A stretch of 64,000 nucleotides of DNA, taken from NCBI GenBank assembly GCA_008360975.2, contig CM039184.1:46013797-46077796 (forward strand). The letters are read 5' to 3'. Shown in pieces: positions 1-12,388 of this stretch. The first letter of the stretch is position 1, and each line of letters opens with the position of its first letter. A model generated the notes under the pieces. The model was not told where the DNA came from. It did no database searches and was given only the letters and a program-made list of their open reading frames with translations. The position numbers were made by a program, and so were the translations under genes. This stretch comes from Lichenostomus cassidix (Eukaryota; Chordata; Aves; Passeriformes; Meliphagidae).

Positions 1-239
1 ACACTCAGAACAGTGACTGAAGACAGTATCCAGACAGCTCCAGCCTGACTACTCTCATTGCCTCTGAATTTTTAATTCTCTTGACCCTTCGCAGTGAGTT
101 GTTTTCTTGTTAGAGTGTGCAGTTTCACCTAGAACTGTCCTGAGCCTCAGTCTGGGTGCCAGGGCACAAGAGTTGCCCCTCGACTTGCTGGGACCTGTAA
201 CTGCGGGTGCCAGTAAGTACCTGGGGTGCACCCTCACTC

Positions 240-750
240 CCCGAGAGGCTGCAGGAGTTAAAGCCCGGGGAAAGAGGGCAGGCAGAGCGCCTGGGCTGTG
301 CCCCTTTGGCTCTCGTGGCAGCAGTCCCCGTGTCCAGCGGGCTGTCCCGGTGTCCAGCAGGCTGTCCCCTCTCCCGGCAGGGGGCTGGGGCTCCCCCGCC
401 ACGGCCGCCTTGCCCGGCTGTGCTTGGGGCGAAGCGGGGCTGCTCGGGGTGCCTCTCCCCGTCCGCAGCCCCGCGGCAGAAGAACACGATGCCGATCGCA
501 TCCTTTCCCTCAGTTCCCCGCCCTCTATAAATAACTCTGGCTGAGCTGACCTGTCAGATTCCCCCGGCAGAGCGGATCCCCTGACCCGGGCCGCCTGCAG
601 TGGAAAGTCTGAATGCAAAACATACCGTAGTAAAAATAGAGCTGCCGGGGAGCCCCGCGGCCAGTCCCGGCGGCTCTGGGTGCCGCACCGGGCCGGGTCC
701 CGCTGTCCCTCGGGCGGTCCCGGCTGCCGTCAGCACCGAGGGCTCCCCCC
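240..750 (+). promoter_or_regulatory. GC- and CpG-rich segment with TATA-like box, candidate promoter region
   Basis: This stretch is far richer in G+C and CpG than the following 11 kb, including clusters such as CCCGCGGC, GCGAAGCGG and CGGGCCGGG. A TATA-like and MEF2-like box, CTATAAATAA, lies at 525-534, which would place a start site near 555-565. A 20-bp unit, GTGTCCAGCGGGCTGTCCCG, is tandemly duplicated at 330-369. It lies upstream of CORIN in the right orientation, so it may be its promoter, but no downstream ATG gives an open frame that splices in phase 0 to exon 2. It could equally be a CpG island of something unrelated. The several overlapping ORFs here reflect base composition. Confidence 0.35.
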
Positions 751-3700
751 TGCTCCTAAATCTGCGAACACTTTAATGCCCCAATGGTGAATGCTTTTCT
801 TGCTTGCAGATGGACTCATAATTCATTTCTGCTGTGGAACACATAGTTCGCTTTCCAAGTACTGTTTTTAATTTCGGCTTGTCTTTCTAACCAGCAAAGA
901 TGAAAGAAATAGGAATATGGTTTAATATAATAAATGTAAAACTAATAACGAGACGACCATCAAGCAAGAGCTTCTCATTGCAAAAAGGTGTGAGAATGTT
1001 GCTGCCTCTGAAGTCTGAATTAGATTCCATTCTGTGCTTACCTTGTACAGACAACTGCCCCCCTGAAGGGATAGATGCTCCTTGGCTGTGGTTTCAAGCA
1101 ATAATAATTTAAAGCAATGCTTGTAAATAGATTTGGCATATGCTGTTATTTCTGATCATTTTACCTGCAAAATTTGAATACCTGGAGGTCAAAGCCAGCA
1201 ACAGACACCAGAAAGTGCTGTCTGATGCTGCTTTGCCTTATCCTTCTGGTGCATGCATGTCACAGTTCTTGGTCCTCAGTGCCTGCTGGAGCACAGCCGA
1301 CTCTGGGGGTGGTGTGGGGTGGCCTCGGTCCACAGCCAAGCACCAAATAGCCACTTGCTCTCTCCCTACCCTGTCCCGCAGGATGGGGGAGAAAATAGAA
1401 AGAATGAGAAAGCTCATGGGTCAAGATAAAAGCTGGGAGATGGCTTCCTGATTACCATGATGGACAGCACAGACTGGAGCAGAGTAAATACATATTGACT
1501 GATCCAGATATTGTGAAACAAAAGCAAAAAAGAAGCATCTGCTTGCTTGGATGCCACGCAGTTTACAGTTCTCTGGTTTTGTTAGTCTCGTTTCCAGTAT
1601 AAGGTAGTTTTATAGCATGTTGTCCTGTAGAAAGTGAATAGAGGCTGACAATTAGATACTGACAGAGCTGCTTTCAAATGGTGAAGTTTTTGCTGTGATG
1701 GTTCAAGCCTTGCCCCTGGGGGACAGCTCCTGTAAGTCTGTGAGAAAAAAGACTGTCAACTTGCATCACTGCAGGTGCTCCTGTAAGCTACTGCTCTTCC
1801 AGAATTCCAAGGCCAACTTTTTCTTGCAAAAGAAATATTTTGTATATTGAACATGTAATTCATCTTCACCTAGTCCTTTAAGGGAAAGGAAGTGAAGGGA
1901 GAGTATAATTTTTTTAGGACTGCATCAGATTTCATCTACTCCAGTTCATGTGTTGTAGTTCAGGGAGATTCCAGTGCTCAGTGGATGGTGTCCTTGCTTT
2001 GAGACCGACTGGTGAGTGATTGTCAAAGTCTGTGTTTCTCTTGTTCTCTTCCTAAAACCTGTAACACTCAGTTCTGCCATATACAGAACCGAGTGTTTTA
2101 AAAACTGATGTGCTAGAATCTTCCACAACTGATCTGTTTGACGCCAGAGAAAACTTTGACTTGGCAGTGATTTAACAGTAGCAGCAACTGCCCAGAGCAA
2201 TTCCTATTACTGTTCATCACCTCAAAGAACTCCTAGTTTCAAAATAGCCTATACTGTCACTCCAATATTACTGGAAGTTACTTGAGAACGTCACAGACTC
2301 AGAAAGCGATTCCTAAGGAAAGAGGCTCTCAATTCCCCCCTTTTCTGCCTCTGAATGAAGCAGTGAGAAATTGCTTATGTGCTCCTTGCATTGTTCATCT
2401 CATTTCACAAGACAGTCAGGTTATTCTCTTGGAAATAAAACCACTGGTAGGTAGCATTAAGGAGTTTTCCATCCCACATCTCTCAGACCTGTAGCTCTGA
2501 ATAATACAGCATATAGCTGTAATACACCATTGTGTCTTCCCCAGTCTTCCGTGGGACAGTGGAGCCACATGGAGATGTCTTCCATTGCATCTGCTGTCAA
2601 ATTTTTTGCTGGGTGGATTATTTTGCCTGTGTTAAAGTTGTGCTGAAACCAGAGGGACCTGGAGATTATAGAAGCACATGCTACAGTTCTCAGGCTTTTC
2701 CCAGCCTCCTGCATTTTCACATCTCCAAGAAGAAACACAGACAGCTGAGCCCACCCTGCCTTACCAACCTGTGCATTTTTGCCATGACACAGTATTGAGG
2801 GACACACATTGCTGAGAGATACTTTATTGTTTGAAAGATGCTAGTTCTCTGAATCTGCAAATACTGTCTAAATGGATAATATATCTGAAGGAATATTAGG
2901 AGCTGTAGAATAAGTAGCATTCTTCTCATTTTATTTTTTCCTTACACTGCTTTTTGATATGTAGCAACTATGTAAAAAAATAATTAAGTAGTAAATGCCT
3001 TTTTTAAAGCTTCCTTTTGCCCCTGCTCAGCCATTTTATGGGTGTTAGTTTAAATATTTTGTTGTGCATTGTAGACAAATCTGGAAAGGAAGACTGAAAT
3101 GGTGATTGAATGTGTTTAAAAGTTGTTAACAAATCTTTTTCCCTATAAAGTGAGAGATATGGAATAGTGTTGATAGTAGTCTGGATGGTTTGAGAACCCA
3201 GATGGTTTCCATTTGCTTTTTCCTTATCATACAGAGGATTATTCTATGATTCTTGGCGTTTTTTAAAGAAAATGTGAATGGAAGGAAAGCTGGCATCCAT
3301 TCTAGGAATGACAAATTGAATATTCCTAGCCATAAATACAGTAGGATTTTTCTTACTTGACAAAATAATTCACCAGATTGTTATTGTTTCAGTGACTTAG
3401 ATGAACATTTTTATCCCATAAATCTTTCTGTGATCCATAGAACTTTAGTATTATGTCAAAGTCATAGTCAAATATATACACCAATGTAAGTACCTTGTCA
3501 ACCTACTTAATCTCAAGTTTTCTGTATCAACTCATTTTTTTGTAAATTCAGCAATAGTGAATAGGTTTAATCTCTAGTCACCTCTCCAGTTATTTCTGTC
3601 ACAATGTCCTGGTAGTTTCAAAAAAATATGCTTCTCTTTTTTTATTTTCTTTTACTGAAGCAAAATGTTCAAAGATGACATGTTTCTGAACAAAGTGGTA

Positions 3701-6700
3701 TCCTATTGGAAAATGAATGAGTCACCTCTAAACTTTTTAGATAGTAGGTTATTGACCTCGGAGACATTGTGTAAATCCATTTTCATCTTTGAGAGGAGGT
3801 CAAATAAAAATCCAGCTATGCTGAATGGATAAGGGTTTGCTTTGACACTAAATCATGTCCCTTTCCTTTGATTAATATTGCTGCTGGTCTTATCTTTGGT
3901 CCAAGGGTTAGTATATTTTTATTTACAATTCAGAAAAAAGTCAGTAAAATTAACATTACACATTCAAATACTAAATTTTAATTTCTTCTAGGCAGGTGTT
4001 TATAGTTTAAGAATAATTATGCATTTTAGTGAAAAATTAATAAGAAATACATGAAACACAAAGACACCAATGCTTCTAAGAAGATTCCTGCCATTTTTTA
4101 TCTTGCATTCTAGTTTAACATCCAATTTGTGTAATTGAAAACTTCTGATTTTAAACAGGTTAAGCAGTTGTATAATTAGCAATATGCGTGGCACATACAT
4201 GATGTCACCTTCAAGTTCAGAGGACTAAGCCTACTGAAGAGGCATTAACATTAAAAAAAGGTATATCCAGTTATGAGGTCTAATTGCCTTGTGTGGGATG
4301 GGCTTCTGATGAGATTTCTGCACAGGCAGTGGGTGACTGATACACTGAATGGGCCCTTTCTGCTTTTCCAGGCTTGAAATCTTCCTTTAAGAGGAGGTTT
4401 TCCTCTAACAGCATCCCTCTACCCCTTCAAAATGTTTTTGTTTTTTTTCCAAATCTTTTTATTGTCAGAAAATAGGCCACTAAATTTTTTGAGGGCTTTT
4501 TAATGGTTTCCAATTTTGCTTTCTGGTGCTAATGGCTCTTCTGCAGACATCTGCTCATTGAATTCCCAGCAAGGCAGGAACCTGAAGAGGGTACTGTGTT
4601 ACTCCTTGCCTGCTGGGTTGTGATTCTCAGCAGTGTGTAGCCAGAGGCTTGCCATTGCTGCTCAACATGCTTTCAGCTCAATGCAGTGAACATCTGGGTA
4701 GTCAGGAAAGCATTAGAATAGTCTCTGTGTGTGTTCAGAAAAACAGCACGGCACTGTGGAAACTTTCATGAGTAATTTTTGCAAGCTGTAGCAACTTAAA
4801 GAAAACTAATAACCCCTAGAGCATGAATGCTGCATTAGTTAAAGAGTACTTTCCCCAAAATAATTTCTCACTGCTTGCCAAAGGGGGCTGAATGGGTGTT
4901 CGTGTTCTGGCATTGAGAAATATCAGATAATGCTAACCATAGTCTTAAAAATTATTGCCATTCATGCACACTTCAGCTTTTAAAAAATCTTTGCTATCTT
5001 CCATATGTTCACTGAACCTTGCTCATCTTATGAGGAGTGGCAACATCACATATCTTTGCCACCAGCTGCGAGTAATAAAGAAGAGAGAGCTGAGAATTGT
5101 AGTAAGTTTGCCATCAGCTCTACTATTTCCTAATCTGAATATTCTTCAAAATTCAACAAAGTTCCATGGTAAATGTGGGAAGTATCCCCATATTAGTTGC
5201 AAGTTTACATCAGTGAAATTATAAATAATTGTAAATATGTACAATATACAAGTAAATATGGAAACAATTAACATTTGTGCCACAGTGGAATCATTATTCA
5301 GCAGCTCTTCTTTTTAAAAATGAAGGGATAACAACATATTGGTATTTAAGAGTGATACTACTGTTCTCTGATAATAAAAAATATCCTTTTTCCCCCCTGT
5401 ATATGTTAGTTAATGGTGTGTCTAATTCTTTTTTATAATGGCACGGAGAACAGTTATTGGTACCGCACATGGAACCCAAGAAAATCCTTTATTTTGCTTT
5501 TCCATCTTTTGCATGAGATGTTAAGCATAGATTACCTGTTGTGGAGATTCAAGGTCAATAGTTTTCTTGTCAATAACTTTCTGATTTCTAAATAAAATAT
5601 TTTCAGGGAGACAATTTATTAAATTATTTATGTGTACTTATTTGGATATCAAATAAAAGCTTTGTCAAAGTGCCTTTATAATCCACTACATTTGCAGGAT
5701 AGAACAGTGGATTCTTTCCCAAAAGAATTAGATGAAATGAGAATAAATTCAGAACTCCACATCACCTGGCTGCAATGCCTATGTCTGTACTTTATTTCCA
5801 CCTCCCTCAAAGCCTTCAGGAAGGGAAAAATGAACTATGAAAGAAAAGTTGCACCAGAAGCAAGCTCTCTTGATTAAACATTCTTTGTAAAGATAGTAAC
5901 TTGGGCACTGCCAACACCACCGGCAGCACAGCATTCATCTGTCACCCAGATAAAAGCAGATTTGGAAGTGTGTGTAGGTGACTCTGATAGCTGGTCGTAC
6001 CTCCTTGTCCCTTCTGAGCTTCTCCTGTGTATCTCCTCTGCTCCAGAATTGTCTCAGGGACTCACAAAACTGCTGAAATTGTCAGGAGTCAAGATCCCCA
6101 AATTTGTGCAACAGAAATGAAGGAAGGAATATTACGTAGACATTTGTAAATCCGAATTAGTGACTGACTTCTCGTGATGCCCAATTTGGATTTTTGCAAC
6201 ACTGTGTCTCAAACTGGATTAAAAACAGCTTGCAAAGTCGCCAGAACAGAAGTGGGCAGTGGGTCTCTGTGGTAGTCTGAAAGGCAAAAAATCACCTTAT
6301 TTTACACCTTGCATCTTCTTCAACACAGATGAAACATCACTGACACAGTTACACTGGATTTAAGTGAAAATATATGTCAGGAAGGGTAAATATGTTTCAG
6401 GTTTATGCTTCAACCAAAAGAATCTGGCTGTACAAGGCGTCTAGCATCAACCAAATATTTCTTTTGGAAAGATAAGCCCAGCTTTATATGACATGTCCCT
6501 CACGGGGATACTGTGTATTTCAGATTGATTAATTTCATGGAAGGGAAAGGAGGCCTGATCATCAAAATTAACTTCTAATGAATTCTGTCAGCAATGTGTA
6601 ATTTGTCTGAGGATATGGAATTCCCTGGGAGAAGTGAACAAGATTACAGGGAGCTTGAGCTATCAGGAAAATACTGCATTTCATTGTGCAAATAACAATC

Positions 6701-9700
6701 CATGTGATAATAACATGCTTTTCATGTTTGCTGATTCACTGTTTGAAAAGGGTTGTTTGTTTGGGGTTTTTTTTCTGCCTTGCTGCATGAAAAGGTGTTT
6801 GGCTTTTTTTTGCTGCTTTGCTGCATGAGAAGTTTTTTTCCTCTAAATGGCACTATTTGCTTTTAAAATAACTATGACACTTCTGTTCTTCAATTTGTTT
6901 ACCCTGGAATTTGGGTACTGCTTGTATTTGCAGACATAAGCTGCTTAGTATTCAGTTTCTTATGCTGTCTTAACGTTCATTCTTCAGGGTCCTCTTCTAT
7001 TGGGCTCTCTAATGTCTCTAATATTGAAAATGAAATATTTTGCAACTTTTTGCATGTTTGTGGTTTTAGCATGTGGCTTTTTACCTTTGGAGAATTTATC
7101 TTACACTTTCCACTTGTTACAATGACTATTAAGGTATGGTGTTATATATTTTTTGACAATAAAGTATTTAAATAGGGGTGCATTTCTGACCACTAATATC
7201 CATGTAAACAGAACAGAATTGATAAAAATGTAGGCCATTTGCAGATTCTGTTACTCATTACCAGGAGCTTGAATATTATGAGTTGATTAGAAAAGGCTGT
7301 AAGAATGAGTATGGTTAAATTTTTATATATATGCTGTTTTGTGCTTAAACATTGACACTTCACATGATTAATTTTTGCTCTGTAGCCATAAGAAGTGGGA
7401 ACCATCTTCCTTAAATGGCAAAGGGAAAGTTATAACGGCTGGTATGGTCATGTCAGTCCAGTATCTAGAGAGTTAAGAGCAGCATCACAAGAGCTGATAA
7501 AAGTGCAGGAGTTGGCAACTGAGCACTGCTTTGGTATTAGAAGAGGAACAATATCAAGGATATGGAAAAAACTGCAGATAGTTTCCATAATCTTACATAT
7601 TTTCCCTACATGAACTATTGCTTGACTGGATAGCAGATTCCTCAGTGGCATTATGAGAACTTCTACAAGGCCACCTGTTTACTGCCCCTAATGACATTCT
7701 TTCTGCATTCCGTGGTATTTGTCTTCTTTCCACTTCTTTCCAGTACAAACACTACATGGTGCTTTGGTGTATGGCTTGCTTGAGATATTTTAATGCTTCT
7801 GATCTAAGAGGTGTATTCTGCATTTCTGTGTAGAGACCCATAATGCACAGAAGATACTGACAGTAAGCAATTAGCCTTAATGATACTTCTTTATTGGGAG
7901 AACATCTGTTAGTTCTGTGGTGACAACAGCAGGAGATATTTTTATCGACTGCCTATAGTATGATTCAGGCTGTTTTACAGACTAGTAACTTAGATACTTT
8001 TAGTATCTAAAAGGAAAATTGCATGCTACCATAGGCTTTTCACCCATAAATCTTAATGTAATCTGTCATTTCTCTGCTTTAATATGACAGGCATGTTATT
8101 GAAATGACAGCCATGAGATCAGATTCTTTCCACATCTTGCAGAAAATGAGCTGTGAATTTTGGTCCAATGAATTTTTGGTCTTTCTGTAGTCAAATGGGA
8201 CTACACACTTTTTTCCATCTTACTTTTTTTGGTGTCTGTGGTTCCAGAAAATAAACTGAGCAGTCTCATCCAGCAGTCCTAGATAAACCTAGAACTTTTT
8301 GAAGATCTGCACTGAAATCAGCTTAGAATTTCTTTATAGTCTATTTCCTTTATTGCAGTCATTACTGAAAGAGTGACATTCAGATAAGCAGTGGTTAACG
8401 AAATTTCATTAGGGACAGAATTTTTTAGCTGTAAGAAGAAATTATCTGATTTTTTAGACATCCTCTCTTCTGACTGTATTTTTGTTATATACAAAACCTG
8501 TTTGTATTAAAAGTAAATGACCTCTTGCCTTAAAAAACAAACAATCACATTTCCTAACTGTAGTGCATATAGTATTATTAAGTCAGAAAAATATTTTTTA
8601 AATTGAGTTTTCTAACAACAGTGGTAGGAAGAGAACTTGCACCAATATTCTTCAAGTATTGAGAATGTGTTTTGTCCAGTGCTGTAGATTTTTGGCTAAG
8701 TCTATTTTATGCTAAAATTTTCTGCATTTAGAGCTGATTTCTTTCATTTGGACCTTAAGGATTCTGCTTTTAAGTGTTCTTGTCCTTCATCTTGGAAAGG
8801 GAGATAAACATGTATCAAACAGGTATCTCAGTCTTTAAGAGAATGAGTCAGAGAAACTATTAACTACACAGAGAGTTGAGGGAGACTCATTTCTTACCTT
8901 GGCCACGAGCTTAGAAGCTTGAAGTGAGTCTTCGTGATGAATATAAGCATTTTGCACCTCTCTTTCCTTTTAAAGGCCCATTTTTATCTGAAGATTCCAT
9001 TATTTATGTCTTTAGTCTACTATTTGTGCCCCTATTCCATTATTTATTAGAACTGAGAGAACAGAGCATGTCAGAGGTTTGTGCAGATACACTGTCATAC
9101 CAGAGCACTTTAAGCTGGTGTATATATTCTTTGTGTATTGCAATAGTTAGTGGCAAGAGGAAAAGAAACACTATCAGGGAATATAGAAATAGTAGGTGTA
9201 ATGCATTCATGTTTATCTATAGGACACATCATTACATTCTCATTGTTCATATAGGAACTAGTAGCACTATCTTTAGTTCATATTCATCACAGAAATTGAT
9301 GGAAAAAACTCTTGTTGATGTTCAAGTGATGGAAAACTGGTAAAATTGGGAAACGGGAAAGATTAGGTTTATGCTTGCCTAGTCACTGATGTTGATTTAA
9401 ACAGGTGTAGTGTTTTCATGAGGTCTTTTCCTGTAGAAGGAAAAATACAACATGCTGTTTAGTTGCCTAAAAATACTTACTTTGCTGTTCTACAGAACAA
9501 GTAATTCATGGTTTTAGAGAAACATGTCTTTAACAATAGAACATTCTTTTCTTGAGCAGTCACTGAAAGCAAATTTGGATACAACAGCCCATTTTAAAAT
9601 CTGTGGCAGTAAGCTGTCAATACAAAGATTGAGATTTATTGCTCTCAGGAGTGGACAGGAAAGAAAATGTTTGATGTTCTCATTTAGTATTGAACATCTG

Positions 9701-12243
9701 TGTAAAGTAGTATTCACAACGCCAGTAGACTTTAGAAAACATTTCTCACAGAAACAGAGGATCACAAGAAGCTCACTGTTTTAATTAGCACACGTTTAAT
9801 CTTTCTGCTAGGTTAACTCTAAGGCATATGTACAACAATGGTGGTTACTCTGCTCAGTTATACACCTGTGTTTGAGATTATTAAGATCTCATGTACCTCC
9901 AGAGTACTCCATATCACCCCCTCCTCACAAAAAGAGTCAAAAAGTGATGATGAATATAATTTTTGTATGCTTTTTCAATTGTTTGACAATACAATTTTGT
10001 TCTTTCTTGGTAAGTTTTTACTCCTAAGACAAACTCTTTGTCGAGTTATGGGTCAGAATTTACTTTGTATTACACTGGGTAGAGTTGGACACTTCTGCTT
10101 GGGACTTGTAAGAAGTGCATCTTGGTTGGGAGTCATTCCTTTCGGAAAATGAGCTGGATCTAAAATTTATTGATCTTGAAGAAACTAAGAATCAGCTCCT
10201 GAGTGCCCTGATGGCTGGGCTGTGTGGTGATGGTCCTTCTCCTTGTTGTCTGGCCCAGAAGAACTGTGTTCTTTTTTACAGAATATCATTATTTTGAGGG
10301 ATGGCATGCTCTGATTTAAGAGGACTCTGTGTTCATGTGGTTGTGATACTCTAAAGTTTATATGTGTGTGGATGTTTTAGATGTCACTTGTGGATAAGGG
10401 CACTAATTAAGCTGAGATATCCTGAAATCCTGGTTTGAAAGATATGCAACTTCTGAATAAGCTGTTGCTTAAGAAAAACACTTCTGACAACCACTTAACT
10501 CTCTCCAATATTATTTATATTTCTCTTGTTGTGGAAAATGAGGATCAGATTGCAGACCTTGTCATCTCATCCAGGCTGTTTCAATAGACAGAGCTACCAC
10601 TGTTTATTCTCATCCTGAGCTGGCTGTTTCAGATGTTCAGATAAATACAACATCTTTAAACTTACCATCCTGCTTGCTAGATAAACATAGTGTTAGGACT
10701 GTGTTGAGACTGAATCACTGGAATTAGGAGGGAGATTATCAAGTGAGATACTACTAGCAGCTCTCACCATACCAGTACCATTTGCATTTTCTATGTTAAT
10801 GTCTTTACTTTGAACAGTGGAAGTAGGAAAAGAAGTCACATGGGACACTGCACTGGATGAGTGTCAGAGTTAGATGCCATGATGCTTAGCAGTCAGAAAA
10901 GATACATACAACTTCACAAATGCAGTTTTAGTTTCTGCTGTCTGTAGATGGTCTGCAGTGTCTAGTAACCATGGGTATCAGGAGAAGTTGATAATTCTAA
11001 TATCAGCAAGCAAAGTTTCGTTCCAGATAGTCTTTGTACCATGCTGGGACAAGAGACATTGCAGAATGATGGAAAATTATTCTGCAAATGCCTACAGTCT
11101 TCTCAGTCAAGGCAGTAAATGGCCAGTGAGGTTGTGGGTGGTATAAATCCAATCCTTTGCAGCAATTCCTTAATAAATAGTTCAGCTTCCTTTTGTGCCA
11201 GTCAGTCTGATAAGCTCCTCTCTACAGAAAGGCACATTCAGCAGAGCCAGCCAAAGGGATAACACACAGAGAGTGGCATTTAAATGACTGATATTTTTTA
11301 TGTTGTAGACCTCAGTCTCTCGAGGTTCTTTGGGGAGAGGCTGTCAGGGTAATGGATGCATTTACTCTTGTGTCCTGTCATGAGCAACTTTGATGTGATT
11401 GATCTTCCTGACAAAGAGGATAAACTATTAGTCATCCTTTGGGAAGACACTGTCTGGAATTAATAATCCTATCATCTAGTTTCACCTTATTATAGGAAAA
11501 TTTGGGGTTTTTTTAGTCAATTTCAAATAAAGGGGCATTGACTTCATAACAGTTTCAGCCTTGCTCTTAAATATTAATTTGGAAGTTTGTTTTTGTTTCT
11601 CTTTAAAAAGTATGACATTTCTCCAGTATATGAGATCACAGTCTTAATGGAGTTAGGATTAAAAAATATAAAATACGTATTTAGGATTTTGCAAGGGTCT
11701 GAGTTTTTGTGCTTTGTGCAGCTCAATGGAATTCAGAAAATAGTTTTTCTCTGTTCTTTTGTATTTCTTTCATAGAACAGGAAATTTGATTTGCAAACTA
11801 CAGAATACTGCACTAAGTTATAATTTTATAAACTAATTAAATCAGACAGCATTGTTGTGCATAATAAGTCTTCTACTGTCACTTAAAACAAAGATTATAA
11901 TAGTGCCTTGATTTGTTAATAAAAGAAACAAGAACATGGAGTTCTTGAATAATGGATTTTTATAAATTATAAAATAATCCGTATTTAGCCTTATTCCTTT
12001 AGTTTATTATGTATTTTACATTTTTTTCAAATGAAATGCCTATCCAACTTCCAGTTCATCAGAAATGTTTAGGCATTTCAATGAAGCTGTAAGTCTGTGG
12101 ATATTGAGTAAAGTTAATTAAATTATGTGGATGGCACTAGACTGTCCACCAGAAAGAAAGTTTACATACAACTTGCTGCTGTTAAAAAAAAAAGGATTTA
12201 TTAATGGTCACTAGAGTGATAAAACTGCTTTTTTGTTTTTCAG
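751..12243. other. Upstream or intron 1 DNA with no recognised gene
   Basis: AT-rich sequence with only short ORFs, none resembling a known protein. I looked for the missing first coding exon of CORIN as an ATG followed by an open frame and a donor in phase 0. No convincing candidate appeared: the ORF starting at 900 reaches an acceptable donor (AAAAG|GTGTGA) but in phase 1. The interval contains a short tandem duplication near 6757-6832 and a 21-bp palindrome at about 7989-8009 (TTAGATAC / GTATCTAA). Whether this is intron 1 or 5' flank cannot be decided from the sequence. Confidence 0.6.
6757..6832. repeat. Imperfect tandem duplication, two units of about 36-38 bp
   Basis: Two adjacent copies of a unit running GTTTGG, poly-T, CTGC(C/T)TTGCTGCATGA(A/G)AAG are visible. 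They differ by a few substitutions and T-run length. Probably a replication-slippage duplication. Confidence 0.75.
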
Positions 12244-12388
12244 GTCTTGGGAACAGATGAGGATAATATGGGGGATGGTTGCTCTCAGAAACTGGCTTCT
12301 GCCAAGTTCCTTCGACTTTTGCTCCTGATACTGATTCCATGCATCTGTGCCCTTATCCTTTTGCTGGTGATCCTGCTTACCTTTGTAG
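12244..12388 (+). CDS. CORIN: CORIN exon 2: end of cytoplasmic tail and transmembrane anchor
   Basis: A 145-nt exon follows a polypyrimidine tract and CAG and ends at GTAG|GTGAGT. It reads VLGTDEDNMGDGCSQKLAS, then a long hydrophobic run containing the IPCIC motif. Human corin has VLRADDNNMGNGCSQKLAT followed by an almost identical anchor. The exon therefore supplies the membrane-proximal cytoplasmic residues and the single signal-anchor helix of a type II protein (N-terminus inside). The frame opens at phase 0 and closes at phase 1 (last base is the first base of a Gly codon completed in the next exon). An in-frame ATG at 12268 has A at -3 and G at +4, a strong Kozak context. It could start a short-tailed isoform, but in human this Met is internal. 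Identification is very secure; whether this exon ever provides the start codon is unknown. Confidence 0.95.

Noticed and set aside
107..544. ORFs of up to 187 codons in the first 620 bases as a first exon or gene
   Set aside because: Overlapping frames on both strands arise from high GC content. The + strand frame has no ATG, and the donor-like GTAAGT near 211 cannot be reached from an ATG in the phase needed for exon 2.
900..990. Candidate CORIN exon 1 starting at the ATG at 900 with donor AAAAG|GTGTGA
   Set aside because: It would leave in phase 1 while exon 2 requires phase 0, and the peptide does not resemble the corin cytoplasmic tail.
3238..3256. TTATTCTATGATTCTT as a CR1 3' tail
   Set aside because: Only about 1.5 units of the ATTCTATG tail, and the upstream sequence does not resemble CR1.
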